DNA from: Brachycybe producta
Taxonomy: Eukaryota; Arthropoda; Diplopoda; Playtdesmida; Andrognathidae
Direction of reading: 5' to 3'
DNA: 64,000 nt
Assembly: GCA_036925085.1 (NCBI GenBank)
Contig: JAUPFP010000025.1
Coordinates: 1,178,001 to 1,242,000, forward strand
A program made the translations under genes and the position numbers. Below are positions 1-12,800 of this stretch, piece after piece; position 1 is the first letter of the stretch; every line of letters starts with the position of its first letter. The notes beneath the pieces were generated by a model. That model was not told the origin of the DNA. It ran no database searches and saw nothing but the letters and a program-made list of their open reading frames with translations.

Positions 1-60
1 ATTCCAGACTTTTCTAGGAATGCATCAAATACAAAATTAACATTCCCGCTCATCTGGTTC

Positions 61-394
61 ACTTGCAATGAATTTTTGAAGTTATATAAATATTCCAAGA
101 GGTCCAGAGAATGGTCCATGAATATTTTCAAAAAATGAAAAGAAATGAGTCTTCCAGATGCCCTGAAAAGCACTGAAATGAACTCAGGAGGGCCCAACAA
201 ATTTCAGAAGACCATGAAAACCCATAAATTCAAAAAAGTAAAAATTGTCAAAAAATGAAATTCTTCCAAGAGTCTACTCTTGGAAATTTTTCAAAAAACG
301 GCCAAAACTGAAAGTCTTCTAGATGCCTTGAAAAGCACTGAAATGTACTCAGGAGGGCCCAACAGACTTCAGATGACTATGAAAACCGTAAACC
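61..394 (+). repeat. 334-bp extra segment of L: diverged ~167-bp dimer
   Basis: The segment contains two related halves. A block beginning 'gtcttccagatgcc' at 149 recurs as 'gtcttctagatgcc' at 314, 165 bp later. It continues through 'aaaagcactgaaatg', 'actcaggagggcccaaca' and 'atgaaaacc' with only scattered changes over about 75 bp. Weaker similarity ('ttccaagag' and 'ttttcaaaaaa') extends upstream of both copies. The simplest reading is an ancestral ~167-bp satellite, duplicated and then fixed inside an S-type unit. The ORF that crosses it on the minus strand is discussed under rejected items. Confidence 0.85.
264..285. repeat. Hairpin-forming inverted repeat in L units
   Basis: TTCCAAGAG (264-272) and CTCTTGGAA (277-285) are perfect 9-bp arms around a 4-base loop 'tcta'. 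The same dyad appears in all the L units I read, except the copy starting at 60003, where the loop and arms are rebuilt. It is the most obvious inverted repeat within the L-specific DNA. Function is unknown; extrusion as a cruciform is inference. Confidence 0.85.
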
Positions 395-514
395 ACTTGC
401 AATGAATTTTCGAAATTACAAATCCATGAGCAAGCATAGACACTTCAATGATGCCCAATTTGAACTGGTGTAACTTTTGAAGCGTGCATTGCACACTGGA
501 AATGAAGACACCAC

Positions 515-541
515 TGCATTCCAGACTTTTCTAGGAATGCA
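515..541. repeat. Dyad at the start of satellite units
   Basis: TGCATTCC (515-522) and GGAATGCA (534-541) form 8-bp arms around an 11-base loop. The dyad spans the unit boundary used here and recurs in nearly every S and L unit. S4 units keep the arms although the loop changes from 'ttttctag' to 'tttactgg'. Two copies disrupt the block: unit 18498 reads 'cattacag', which alters one arm, and unit 60709 reads 'caggctt', which alters only the loop. Confidence 0.8.
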
Positions 542-700
542 TCAAATACAAAATTAACATTCCCGCTCTTCTGGTTCACTTGCTATGAATTTTCAAAGTT
601 ACAGATAAATGAGCAAGCATAGACACTTCAATGACGCCCACTTTGAACTGGTGTAACTTTTGAAGCGTGCATTGCACACTGGAAATGAAGACACCACTGC
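518..700 (+). repeat. Representative short unit S0 (183 bp)
   Basis: This is the commonest short unit. In order it carries a dyad near its start (TGCATTCC at 515-522 pairing with GGAATGCA at 534-541), the variable stretch 'aaatacaaaattaac', 'cttctggttcacttgctatg', 'gagcaagcatagac', 'gacgcccactttgaactgg', and a small palindrome GTGCA-T-TGCAC near the end. Short units differ mainly at a few diagnostic sites, which define S1 to S7. Stops and short frames make it non-coding as far as can be seen. Confidence 0.95.
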
Positions 701-3564
701 ATTCCAGACTTTTCTAGGAATGCATCAAATACAAAATTAACATTCCCGCTCTTCTGGTTCACTTGCTATGAATTTTCAAAGTTACAGATAAATGAGCAAG
801 CATAGACACTTCAATGACGCCCACTTTGAACTGGTGTAACTTTTGAAGCGTGCATTGCACACTGGAAATGAAGACACCACTGCATTCCAGACTTTTCTAG
901 GAATGCATCAAATACAAAATTAACATTCCCGCTCATCTGGTTCACTTGCAATGAATTTTTGAAGTTATATAAATATTCCAAGAGGTCCAGAGAATGGTCC
1001 ATGAATATTTTCAAAAAATGAAAAGAAATGAATCTTCCAGATGCCCTGAAAAGCACTGAAATGAACTCAGGAGGGCCCAACAAATTTCAGAAGACCATGA
1101 AAACCCATAAATTCAAAAAAGTAAAAATTGTCAAAAAATGAAATTCTTCCAAGAGTCTACTCTTGGAAATTTTTCAAAAAACGGCCAAAACTGAAAGTCT
1201 TCTAGATGCCTTGAAAAGCACTGAAATGTACTCAGGAGGGCCCAACAGACTTCAGATGACTATGAAAACCGTAAACCACTTGCAATGAATTTTCGAAATT
1301 ACAAATCCATGAGCAAGCATAGACACTTCAATGATGCCCAATTTGAACTGGTGTAACTTTTGAAGCGTGCATTGCACACTGGAAATGAAGACACCACTGC
1401 ATTCCAGACTTTTCTAGGAATGCATCAAATACAAAATTAACATTCCCGCTCTTCTGGTTCACTTGCTATGAATTTTCAAAGTTACAGATAAATGAGCAAG
1501 CATAGACACTTCAATGACGCCCACTTTGAACTGGTGTAACTTTTGAAGCGTGCATTGCACACTGGAAATGAAGACACCACTGCATTCCAGACTTTTCTAG
1601 GAATGCATCAAATACAAAATTAACATTCCCGCTCATCTGGTTCACTTGCAATGAATTTTTGAAGTTATATAAATATTCCAAGAGGTCCAGAGAATGGTCC
1701 ATGAATATTTTCAAAAAATGAAAAGAAATGAGTCTTCCAGATGCCCTGAAAAGCACTGAAATGAACTCAGGAGGGCCCAACAAATTTCAGAAGACCATGA
1801 AAACCCATAAATTCAAAAAAGTAAAAATTGTCAAAAAATGAAATTCTTCCAAGAGTCTACTCTTGGAAATTTTTCAAAAAACGGCCAAAACTGAAAGTCT
1901 TCTAGATGCCTTGAAAAGCACTGAAATGTACTCAGGAGGGCCCAACAGACTTCAGATGACTATGAAAACCGTAAACCACTTGCTATGAATTTTCAAAGTT
2001 ACAGATAAATGAGCAAGCTTAGACACTTCAATGACGCCCACTTTGAACTGGTGTAACTTTTGAAGCGTGCATTGCACACTGGAAATGAAGACACCACTGC
2101 ATTCCAGACTTTTCTAGGAATGCATCAAATACAAAATTAACATTCCCGCTCTTCTGTTTCACTTGCTATGAATTTTCAAAGTTACAGATAAATGAGCAAG
2201 CATAGACACTTCAATGACGATCACTTTGAACTGGTGTAACTTTTGAAGCGTGCATTGCACACTGGAAATGAAGACACCACTGCATTCCAGACTTTTCTAG
2301 GAATGCATCATATCCAAAATTTCCATTCCCGCTCTTCTGGTTCACTTGCTATGAATTTTCAAAGTTACAGATAAATGAGCAAGCATAGACACTTCAATGA
2401 CGCCCACTTTGAACTGGTGTAACTTTTGAAGCGTGCATTGCACACTGGAAATGAAGACACCACTGCATTCCAGACTTTTCTAGGAATGCATCAAATACAA
2501 AATTAACATTCCCGCTCTTCTGGTTCACTTGCTATGAATTTTCAAAGTTACAGATAAATGAGCAAGCATAGACACTTCAATGACGCCCACTTTGAACTGG
2601 TGTAACTTTTGAAGCGTGCATTGCACACTGGAAATGAAGACACCACTGCATTCCAGACTTTTCTAGGAATGCATCAAATACAAAATTAACATTCCCGCTC
2701 TTCTGGTTCACTTGCTATGAATTTTCAAAGTTACAGATAAATGAGCAAGCTTAGACACTTCAATGACGCCCACTTTGAACTGGTGTAACTTTTGAAGCGT
2801 GCATTGCACACTGGAAATGAAGACACCACTGCATTCCAGACTTTTCTAGGAATGCATCAAATACAAAATTAACATTCCCGCTCTTCTGTTTCACTTGCTA
2901 TGAATTTTCAAAGTTACAGATAAATGAGCAAGCATAGACACTTCAATGACGATCACTTTGAACTGGTGTAACTTTTGAAGCGTGCATTGCACACTGGAAA
3001 TGAAGACACCACTGCATTCCAGACTTTTCTAGGAATGCATCATATCCAAAATTTCCATTCCCGCTCTTCTGGTTCACTTGCTATGAATTTTCAAAGTTAC
3101 AGATAAATGAGCAAGCATAGACACTTCAATGACGCCCACTTTGAACTGGTGTAACTTTTGAAGCGTGCATTGCACACTGGAAATGAAGACACCACTGCAT
3201 TCCAGACTTTTCTAGGAATGCATCAAATACAAAATTAACATTCCCGCTCTTCTGGTTCACTTGCTATGAATTTTCAAAGTTACAGATAAATGAGCAAGCA
3301 TAGACACTTCAATGACGCCCACTTTGAACTGGTGTAACTTTTGAAGCGTGCATTGCACACTGGAAATGAAGACACCACTGCATTCCAGACTTTTCTAGGA
3401 ATGCATCAAATACAAAATTAACATTCCCGCTCTTCTGGTTCACTTGCTATGAATTTTCAAAGTTACAGATAAATGAGCAAGCATAGACACTTCAATGACG
3501 CCCACTTTGAACTGGTGTAACTTTTGAAGCGTGCATTGCACACTGGAAATGAAGACACCACTGC

Positions 3565-6500
3565 ATTCCAGACTTTTCTAGGAATGCATCAAATACAAAA
3601 TTAACATTCCCGCTCTTCTGGTTAACTTGCTATGAATTTTCAAAGTTACAGATAAATGAGCAAGCATAGACACTTCAATGACGCCCACTTTGAACTGGTG
3701 TAACTTTTGAAGCGTGCATTGCACACTGGAAATGAAGACACCACTGCATTCCAGACTTTTCTAGGAATGCATCAAATACAAAATTAACATTCCCGCTCTT
3801 CTGTTTCACTTGCTATGAATTTTCAAAGTTACAGATAAATGAGCAAGCATAGACACTTCAATGACGATCAGTTTGAACTGGTGTAACTTTTGAAGCGTGC
3901 ATTGCACACTGGAAATGAAGACACCACTGCATTCCAGACTTTTCTAGGAATGCATCATATCCAAAATTTCCATTCCCGCTCTTCTGGTTCACTTGCTATG
4001 AATTTTCAAAGTTACAGATAAATGAGCAAGCATAGACACTTCAATGACGCCCACTTTGAACTGGTGTAACTTTTGAAGCGTGCATTGCACACTGGAAATG
4101 AAGACACCACTGCATTCCAGACTTTTCTAGGAATGCATCAAATACAAAATTAACATTCCCGCTCTTCTGGTTCACTTGCTATGAATTTTCAAAGTTACAG
4201 ATAAATGAGCAAGCATAGACACTTCAATGACGCCCACTTTGAACTGGTGTAACTTTTGAAGCGTGCATTGCACACTGGAAATGAAGACACCACTGCATTC
4301 CAGACTTTTCTAGGAATGCATCAAATACAAAATTAACATTCCCGCTCTTCTGGTTAACTTGCTATGAATTTTCAAAGTTACAGATAAATGAGCAAGCATA
4401 GACACTTCAATGACGCCCACTTTGAACTGGTGTAACTTTTGAAGCGTGCATTGCACACTGGAAATGAAGACACCACTGCATTCCAGACTTTTCTAGGAAT
4501 GCATCAAATACAAAATTAACATTCCCGCTCTTCTGGTTCACTTGCTATGAATTTTCAAAGTTACAGATAAATGAGCAAGCATAGACACTTCAATGACGCC
4601 CACTTTGAACTGGTGTAACTTTTGAAGCGTGCATTGCACACTGGAAATGAAGACACCACTGCATTCCAGACTTTTCTAGGAATGCATCAAATACAAAATT
4701 AACATTCCCGCTCTTCTGGTTCACTTGCTATGAATTTTCAAAGTTACAGATAAATGAGCAAGCATAGACACTTCAATGACGCCCACTTTGAACTGGTGTA
4801 ACTTTTGAAGCGTGCATTGCACACTGGAAATGAAGACACCACTGCATTCCAGACTTTTCTAGGAATGCATCAAATACAAAATTAACATTCCCGCTCTTCT
4901 GGTTCACTTGCTATGAATTTTCAAAGTTACAGATAAATGAGCAAGCATAGACACTTCAATGACGCCCACTTTGAACTGGTGTAACTTTTGAAGCGTGCAT
5001 TGCACACTGGAAATGAAGACACCACTGCATTCCAGACTTTTCTAGGAATGCATCAAATACAAAATTAACATTCCCGCTCTTCTGGTTCACTTGCTATGAA
5101 TTTTCAAAGTTACAGATAAATGAGCAAGCATAGACACTTCAATGACGATCAGTTTGAACTGGTGTAACTTTTGAAGCGTGCATTGCACACTGGAAATGAA
5201 GACACCACTGCATTCCAGACTTTTCTAGGAATGCATCAAATACAAAATTAACATTCCCGCTCTTCTGGTTCACTTGCTATGAATTTTCAAAGTTACAGAT
5301 AAATGAGCAAGCATAGACACTTCAATGACGCCCACTTTGAACTGGTGTAACTTTTGAAGCGTGCATTGCACACTGGAAATGAAGACACCACTGCATTCCA
5401 GACTTTTCTAGGAATGCATCAAATACAAAATTAACATTCCCGCTCATCTGGTTCACTTGCAATGAATTTTTGAAGTTATATAAATATTCCAAGAGGTCCA
5501 GAGAATGGTCCATGAATATTTTCAAAAAATGAAAAGAAATGAGTCTTCCAGATGCCCTGAAAAGCACTGAAATGAACTCAGGAGGGCCCAACAAATTTCA
5601 GAAGACCATGAAAACCCATAAATTCAAAAAAGTAAAAATTGTCAAAAAATGAAATTCTTCCAAGAGTCTACTCTTGGAAATTTTTCAAAAAACGGCCAAA
5701 ACTGAAAGTCTTCTAGATGCCTTGAAAAGCACTGAAATGTACTCAGGAGGGCCCAACAGACTTCAGATGACTATGAAAACCGTAAACCACTTGCAATGAA
5801 TTTTCGAAATTACAAATCCATGAGCAAGCATAGACACTTCAATGATGCCCAATTTGAACTGGTGTAACTTTTGAAGCGTGCATTGCACACTGGAAATGAA
5901 GACACCACTGCATTCCAGACTTTTCTAGGAATGCATCAAATACAAAATTAACATTCCCGCTCTTCTGGTTCACTTGCTATGAATTTTCAAAGTTACAGAT
6001 AAATGAGCAAGCATAGACACTTCAATGACGCCCACTTTGAACTGGTGTAACTTTTGAAGCGTGCATTGCACACTGGAAATGAAGACACCACTGCATTCCA
6101 GACTTTTCTAGGAATGCATCAAATACAAAATTAACATTCCCGCTCTTCTGGTTCACTTGCTATGAATTTTCAAAGTTACAGATAAATGAGCAAGCATAGA
6201 CACTTCAATGACGCCCACTTTGAACTGGTGTAACTTTTGAAGCGTGCATTGCACACTGGAAATGAAGACACCACTGCATTCCAGACTTTTCTAGGAATGC
6301 ATCAAATACAAAATTAACATTCCCGCTCATCTGGTTCACTTGCAATGAATTTTTGAAGTTATATAAATATTCCAAGAGGTCCAGAGAATGGTCCATGAAT
6401 ATTTTCAAAAAATGAAAAGAAATGAGTCTTCCAGATGCCCTGAAAAGCACTGAAATGAACTCAGGAGGGCCCAACAAATTTCAGAAGACCATGAAAACCC

Positions 6501-7494
6501 ATAAATTCAAAAAAGTAAAAATTGTCAAAAAATGAAATTCTTCCAAGAGTCTACTCTTGGAAATTTTTCAAAAAACGGCCAAAACTGAAAGTCTTCTAGA
6601 TGCCTTGAAAAGCACTGAAATGTACTCAGGAGGGCCCAACAGACTTCAGATGACTATGAAAACCGTAAACCACTTGCAATGAATTTTCGAAATTACAAAT
6701 CCATGAGCAAGCATAGACACTTCAATGATGCCCAATTTGAACTGGTGTAACTTTTGAAGCGTGCATTGCACACTGGAAATGAAGACACCACTGCATTCCA
6801 GACTTTTCTAGGAATGCATCAAATACAAAATTAACATTCCCGCTCTTCTGGTTCACTTGCTATGAATTTTCAAAGTTACAGATAAATGAGCAAGCATAGA
6901 CACTTCAATGACGCCCACTTTGAACTGGTGTAACTTTTGAAGCGTGCATTGCACACTGGAAATGAAGACACCACTGCATTCCAGACTTTTCTAGGAATGC
7001 ATCAAATACAAAATTAACATTCCCGCTCATCTGGTTCACTTGCAATGAATTTTTGAAGTTATATAAATATTCCAAGAGGTCCAGAGAATGGTCCATGAAT
7101 ATTTTCAAAAAATGAAAAGAAATGAGTCTTCCAGATGCCCTGAAAAGCACTGAAATGAACTCAGGAGGGCCCAACAAATTTCAGAAGACCATGAAAACCC
7201 ATAAATTCAAAAAAGTAAAAATTGTCAAAAAATGAAATTCTTCCAAGAGTCTACTCTTGGAAATTTTTCAAAAAACGGCCAAAACTGAAAGTCTTCTAGA
7301 TGCCTTGAAAAGCACTGAAATGTACTCAGGAGGGCCCAACAGACTTCAGATGACTATGAAAACCGTAAACCACTTGCAATGAATTTTCGAAATTACAAAT
7401 CCATGAGCAAGCATAGACACTTCAATGATGCCCAATTTGAACTGGTGTAACTTTTGAAGCGTGCATTGCACACTGGAAATGAAGACACCACTGC
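3565..7494 (+). repeat. Array block A2 (16 units)
   Basis: Unit order: S6, S2 (with 'gacgatcag'), S3, S0, S6, S0x3, S7 (at 5029), S0, L, S0x2, L, S0, L. This block has no counterpart in the 9874-16731 copy, where S1-S2-S3 units occupy the equivalent place. It contains the only S6 units (3565 and 4297) that are not preceded by an Lx unit. Confidence 0.88.
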
Positions 7495-9873
7495 ATTCCA
7501 GACTTTTCTAGGAATGCATCAAATACAAAATTAACATTCCCGCTCTTCTGGTTCACTTGCTATGAATTTTCAAAGTTACAGATAAATGAGCAAGCTTAGA
7601 CACTTCAATGACGCCCACTTTGAACTGGTGTAACTTTTGAAGCGTGCATTGCACACTGGAAATGAAGACACCACTGCATTCCAGACTTTTCTAGGAATGC
7701 ATCAAATACAAAATTAACATTCCCGCTCTTCTGTTTCACTTGCTATGAATTTTCAAAGTTACAGATAAATGAGCAAGCATAGACACTTCAATGACGATCA
7801 CTTTGAACTGGTGTAACTTTTGAAGCGTGCATTGCACACTGGAAATGAAGACACCACTGCATTCCAGACTTTTCTAGGAATGCATCATATCCAAAATTTC
7901 CATTCCCGCTCTTCTGGTTCACTTGCTATGAATTTTCAAAGTTACAGATAAATGAGCAAGCATAGACACTTCAATGACGCCCACTTTGAACTGGTGTAAC
8001 TTTTGAAGCGTGCATTGCACACTGGAAATGAAGACACCACTGCATTCCAGACTTTTCTAGGAATGCATCAAATACAAAATTAACATTCCCGCTCTTCTGG
8101 TTCACTTGCTATGAATTTTCAAAGTTACAGATAAATGAGCAAGCATAGACACTTCAATGACGCCCACTTTGAACTGGTGTAACTTTTGAAGCGTGCATTG
8201 CACACTGGAAATGAAGACACCACTGCATTCCAGACTTTTCTAGGAATGCATCAAATACAAAATTAACATTCCCGCTCTTCTGGTTCACTTGCTATGAATT
8301 TTCAAAGTTACAGATAAATGAGCAAGCTTAGACACTTCAATGACGCCCACTTTGAACTGGTGTAACTTTTGAAGCGTGCATTGCACACTGGAAATGAAGA
8401 CACCACTGCATTCCAGACTTTTCTAGGAATGCATCAAATACAAAATTAACATTCCCGCTCTTCTGTTTCACTTGCTATGAATTTTCAAAGTTACAGATAA
8501 ATGAGCAAGCATAGACACTTCAATGACGATCACTTTGAACTGGTGTAACTTTTGAAGCGTGCATTGCACACTGGAAATGAAGACACCACTGCATTCCAGA
8601 CTTTTCTAGGAATGCATCATATCCAAAATTTCCATTCCCGCTCTTCTGGTTCACTTGCTATGAATTTTCAAAGTTACAGATAAATGAGCAAGCATAGACA
8701 CTTCAATGACGCCCACTTTGAACTGGTGTAACTTTTGAAGCGTGCATTGCACACTGGAAATGAAGACACCACTGCATTCCAGACTTTTCTAGGAATGCAT
8801 CAAATACAAAATTAACATTCCCGCTCTTCTGGTTCACTTGCTATGAATTTTCAAAGTTACAGATAAATGAGCAAGCATAGACACTTCAATGACGCCCACT
8901 TTGAACTGGTGTAACTTTTGAAGCGTGCATTGCACACTGGAAATGAAGACACCACTGCATTCCAGACTTTTCTAGGAATGCATCAAATACAAAATTAACA
9001 TTCCCGCTCTTCTGGTTCACTTGCTATGAATTTTCAAAGTTACAGATAAATGAGCAAGCATAGACACTTCAATGACGCCCACTTTGAACTGGTGTAACTT
9101 TTGAAGCGTGCATTGCACACTGGAAATGAAGACACCACTGCATTCCAGACTTTACTGGGAATGCATCAAATCCAAAATTAACATTCCCGCTCTTCTGGTT
9201 CACTTGCTATGAATTTTCAAAGTTACAGATAAATGAGCAAGCATAGACACTTCAATGACGCCCACTTTGAACTGGTGTAACTTTTGAAGCGTGCATTGCA
9301 CACTGGAAATGAAGACACCACTGCATTCCAGACTTTACTGGGAATGCATCAAATCCAAAATTAACATTCCCGCTCTTCTGGTTCACTTGCTATGAATTTT
9401 CAAAGTTACAGATAAATGAGCAAGCATAGACACTTCAATGATGCCCAATTTGAACTGGTGTAACTTTTGAAGCGTGCATTGCACACTGGAAATGAAGACA
9501 CCACTGCATTCCAGACTTTTCTAGGAATGCATCAAATACAAAATTAACATTCCCGCTCTTCTGGTTCACTTGCTATGAATTTTCAAAGTTACAGATAAAT
9601 GAGCAAGCATAGACACTTCAATGACGCCCACTTTGAACTGGTGTAACTTTTGAAGCGTGCATTGCACACTGGAAATGAAGACACCACTGCATTCCAGACT
9701 TTTCTAGGAATGCATCAAATACAAAATTAACATTCCCGCTCTTCTGGTTCACTTGCTATGAATTTTCAAAGTTACAGATAAATGAGCAAGCATAGACACT
9801 TCAATGACGCCCACTTTGAACTGGTGTAACTTTTGAAGCGTGCATTGCACACTGGAAATGAAGACACCACTGC
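7495..9873 (+). repeat. Array block A3 (13 short units)
   Basis: Unit order: S1, S2, S3, S0, S1, S2, S3, S0x2, S4, S4, S0x2. The second S4 (9325) ends with the L-type mark 'gatgcccaatttg', making it an S/L mosaic. The identical order occurs at 14353-16731. Confidence 0.9.
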
Positions 9874-12800
9874 ATTCCAGACTTTTCTAGGAATGCATCA
9901 AATACAAAATTAACATTCCCGCTCATCTGGTTCACTTGCAATGAATTTTTGAAGTTATATAAATATTCCAAGAGGTCCAGAGAATGGTCCATGAATATTT
10001 TCAAAAAATGAAAAGAAATGAGTCTTCCAGATGCCCTGAAAAGCACTGAAATGAACTCAGGAGGGCCCAACAAATTTCAGAAGACCATGAAAACCCATAA
10101 ATTCAAAAAAGTAAAAATTGTCAAAAAATGAAATTCTTCCAAGAGTCTACTCTTGGAAATTTTTCAAAAAACGGCCAAAACTGAAAGTCTTCTAGATGCC
10201 TTGAAAAGCACTGAAATGTACTCAGGAGGGCCCAACAGACTTCAGATGACTATGAAAACCGTAAACCACTTGCAATGAATTTTCGAAATTACAAATCCAT
10301 GAGCAAGCATAGACACTTCAATGATGCCCAATTTGAACTGGTGTAACTTTTGAAGCGTGCATTGCACACTGGAAATGAAGACACCACTGCATTCCAGACT
10401 TTTCTAGGAATGCATCAAATACAAAATTAACATTCCCGCTCTTCTGGTTCACTTGCTATGAATTTTCAAAGTTACAGATAAATGAGCAAGCATAGACACT
10501 TCAATGACGCCCACTTTGAACTGGTGTAACTTTTGAAGCGTGCATTGCACACTGGAAATGAAGACACCACTGCATTCCAGACTTTTCTAGGAATGCATCA
10601 AATACAAAATTAACATTCCCGCTCTTCTGGTTCACTTGCTATGAATTTTCAAAGTTACAGATAAATGAGCAAGCATAGACACTTCAATGACGCCCACTTT
10701 GAACTGGTGTAACTTTTGAAGCGTGCATTGCACACTGGAAATGAAGACACCACTGCATTCCAGACTTTTCTAGGAATGCATCAAATACAAAATTAACATT
10801 CCCGCTCATCTGGTTCACTTGCAATGAATTTTTGAAGTTATATAAATATTCCAAGAGGTCCAGAGAATGGTCCATGAATATTTTCAAAAAATGAAAAGAA
10901 ATGAATCTTCCAGATGCCCTGAAAAGCACTGAAATGAACTCAGGAGGGCCCAACAAATTTCAGAAGACCATGAAAACCCATAAATTCAAAAAAGTAAAAA
11001 TTGTCAAAAAATGAAATTCTTCCAAGAGTCTACTCTTGGAAATTTTTCAAAAAACGGCCAAAACTGAAAGTCTTCTAGATGCCTTGAAAAGCACTGAAAT
11101 GTACTCAGGAGGGCCCAACAGACTTCAGATGACTATGAAAACCGTAAACCACTTGCAATGAATTTTCGAAATTACAAATCCATGAGCAAGCATAGACACT
11201 TCAATGATGCCCAATTTGAACTGGTGTAACTTTTGAAGCGTGCATTGCACACTGGAAATGAAGACACCACTGCATTCCAGACTTTTCTAGGAATGCATCA
11301 AATACAAAATTAACATTCCCGCTCTTCTGGTTCACTTGCTATGAATTTTCAAAGTTACAGATAAATGAGCAAGCATAGACACTTCAATGACGCCCACTTT
11401 GAACTGGTGTAACTTTTGAAGCGTGCATTGCACACTGGAAATGAAGACACCACTGCATTCCAGACTTTTCTAGGAATGCATCAAATACAAAATTAACATT
11501 CCCGCTCATCTGGTTCACTTGCAATGAATTTTTGAAGTTATATAAATATTCCAAGAGGTCCAGAGAATGGTCCATGAATATTTTCAAAAAATGAAAAGAA
11601 ATGAGTCTTCCAGATGCCCTGAAAAGCACTGAAATGAACTCAGGAGGGCCCAACAAATTTCAGAAGACCATGAAAACCCATAAATTCAAAAAAGTAAAAA
11701 TTGTCAAAAAATGAAATTCTTCCAAGAGTCTACTCTTGGAAATTTTTCAAAAAACGGCCAAAACTGAAAGTCTTCTAGATGCCTTGAAAAGCACTGAAAT
11801 GTACTCAGGAGGGCCCAACAGACTTCAGATGACTATGAAAACCGTAAACCACTTGCTATGAATTTTCAAAGTTACAGATAAATGAGCAAGCTTAGACACT
11901 TCAATGACGCCCACTTTGAACTGGTGTAACTTTTGAAGCGTGCATTGCACACTGGAAATGAAGACACCACTGCATTCCAGACTTTTCTAGGAATGCATCA
12001 AATACAAAATTAACATTCCCGCTCTTCTGTTTCACTTGCTATGAATTTTCAAAGTTACAGATAAATGAGCAAGCATAGACACTTCAATGACGATCACTTT
12101 GAACTGGTGTAACTTTTGAAGCGTGCATTGCACACTGGAAATGAAGACACCACTGCATTCCAGACTTTTCTAGGAATGCATCATATCCAAAATTTCCATT
12201 CCCGCTCTTCTGGTTCACTTGCTATGAATTTTCAAAGTTACAGATAAATGAGCAAGCATAGACACTTCAATGACGCCCACTTTGAACTGGTGTAACTTTT
12301 GAAGCGTGCATTGCACACTGGAAATGAAGACACCACTGCATTCCAGACTTTTCTAGGAATGCATCAAATACAAAATTAACATTCCCGCTCTTCTGGTTCA
12401 CTTGCTATGAATTTTCAAAGTTACAGATAAATGAGCAAGCATAGACACTTCAATGACGCCCACTTTGAACTGGTGTAACTTTTGAAGCGTGCATTGCACA
12501 CTGGAAATGAAGACACCACTGCATTCCAGACTTTTCTAGGAATGCATCAAATACAAAATTAACATTCCCGCTCTTCTGGTTCACTTGCTATGAATTTTCA
12601 AAGTTACAGATAAATGAGCAAGCTTAGACACTTCAATGACGCCCACTTTGAACTGGTGTAACTTTTGAAGCGTGCATTGCACACTGGAAATGAAGACACC
12701 ACTGCATTCCAGACTTTTCTAGGAATGCATCAAATACAAAATTAACATTCCCGCTCTTCTGTTTCACTTGCTATGAATTTTCAAAGTTACAGATAAATGA

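Larger units (their letters stand above)
1..517 (+). repeat. Representative long unit L (517 bp)
   Basis: The first ~60 and last ~120 bases match the short unit. In between are 334 extra bases, bounded by the direct repeat 'cacttgcaatgaatttt' (from about 60 and again from about 394). Marks that separate L from S are 'cgctcatctgg' instead of 'cgctcttctgg', 'gatgcccaatttg' instead of 'gacgcccactttg', and two ApaI-type GGGCCC sites at 190-195 and 355-360, 165 bp apart. L units start at 1, 884, 1584, 5395, 6278, 6978, 9874, 10757, 11457, 16732, 17615, 20145, 22858, 23741, 25539, 26422, 27488, 28554, 32182, 33248, 35778, 38125, 41387, 42453, 43519, 44585, 46566, 47632, 48698, 49764, 50830, 54458, 55524, 58237, 59486, 60003 and 61624. 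Confidence 0.95.
1..3564 (+). repeat. Array block A1 (14 units)
   Basis: Unit order: L, S0x2, L, S0, L(chimeric at 1584), S2, S3, S0, S1, S2, S3, S0x2. The L at 884 has the private base change 'aatgaatcttcc' (others read 'aatgagtcttcc'). The L at 1584 switches to short-unit sequence after 'cgtaaaccacttgc' and carries the S1 'caagctt' mark. The same unit order, with both rare marks, recurs at 9874-13437. Confidence 0.9.

Noticed and set aside
394..440. CENP-B box
   Set aside because: 'ttttcgaaattac' has the TTCG start but lacks the required CGGG at the proper distance.
573..585. Pol III B-box-like 'ggttcacttgc' in each unit, suggesting a tRNA-derived repeat
   Set aside because: Only part of the GGTTCRANNCC consensus fits, no A box lies upstream at a suitable distance, and there is no cloverleaf.
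811..1083. A 90-codon minus-strand open frame beginning MLGPPEF, present at 36 places
   Set aside because: It lies across the S-to-L junction and recurs because the satellite recurs. It has no recognisable domain, starts in the L-specific dimer and ends in the next unit. Near-identity between copies reflects array homogenisation, not protein selection.
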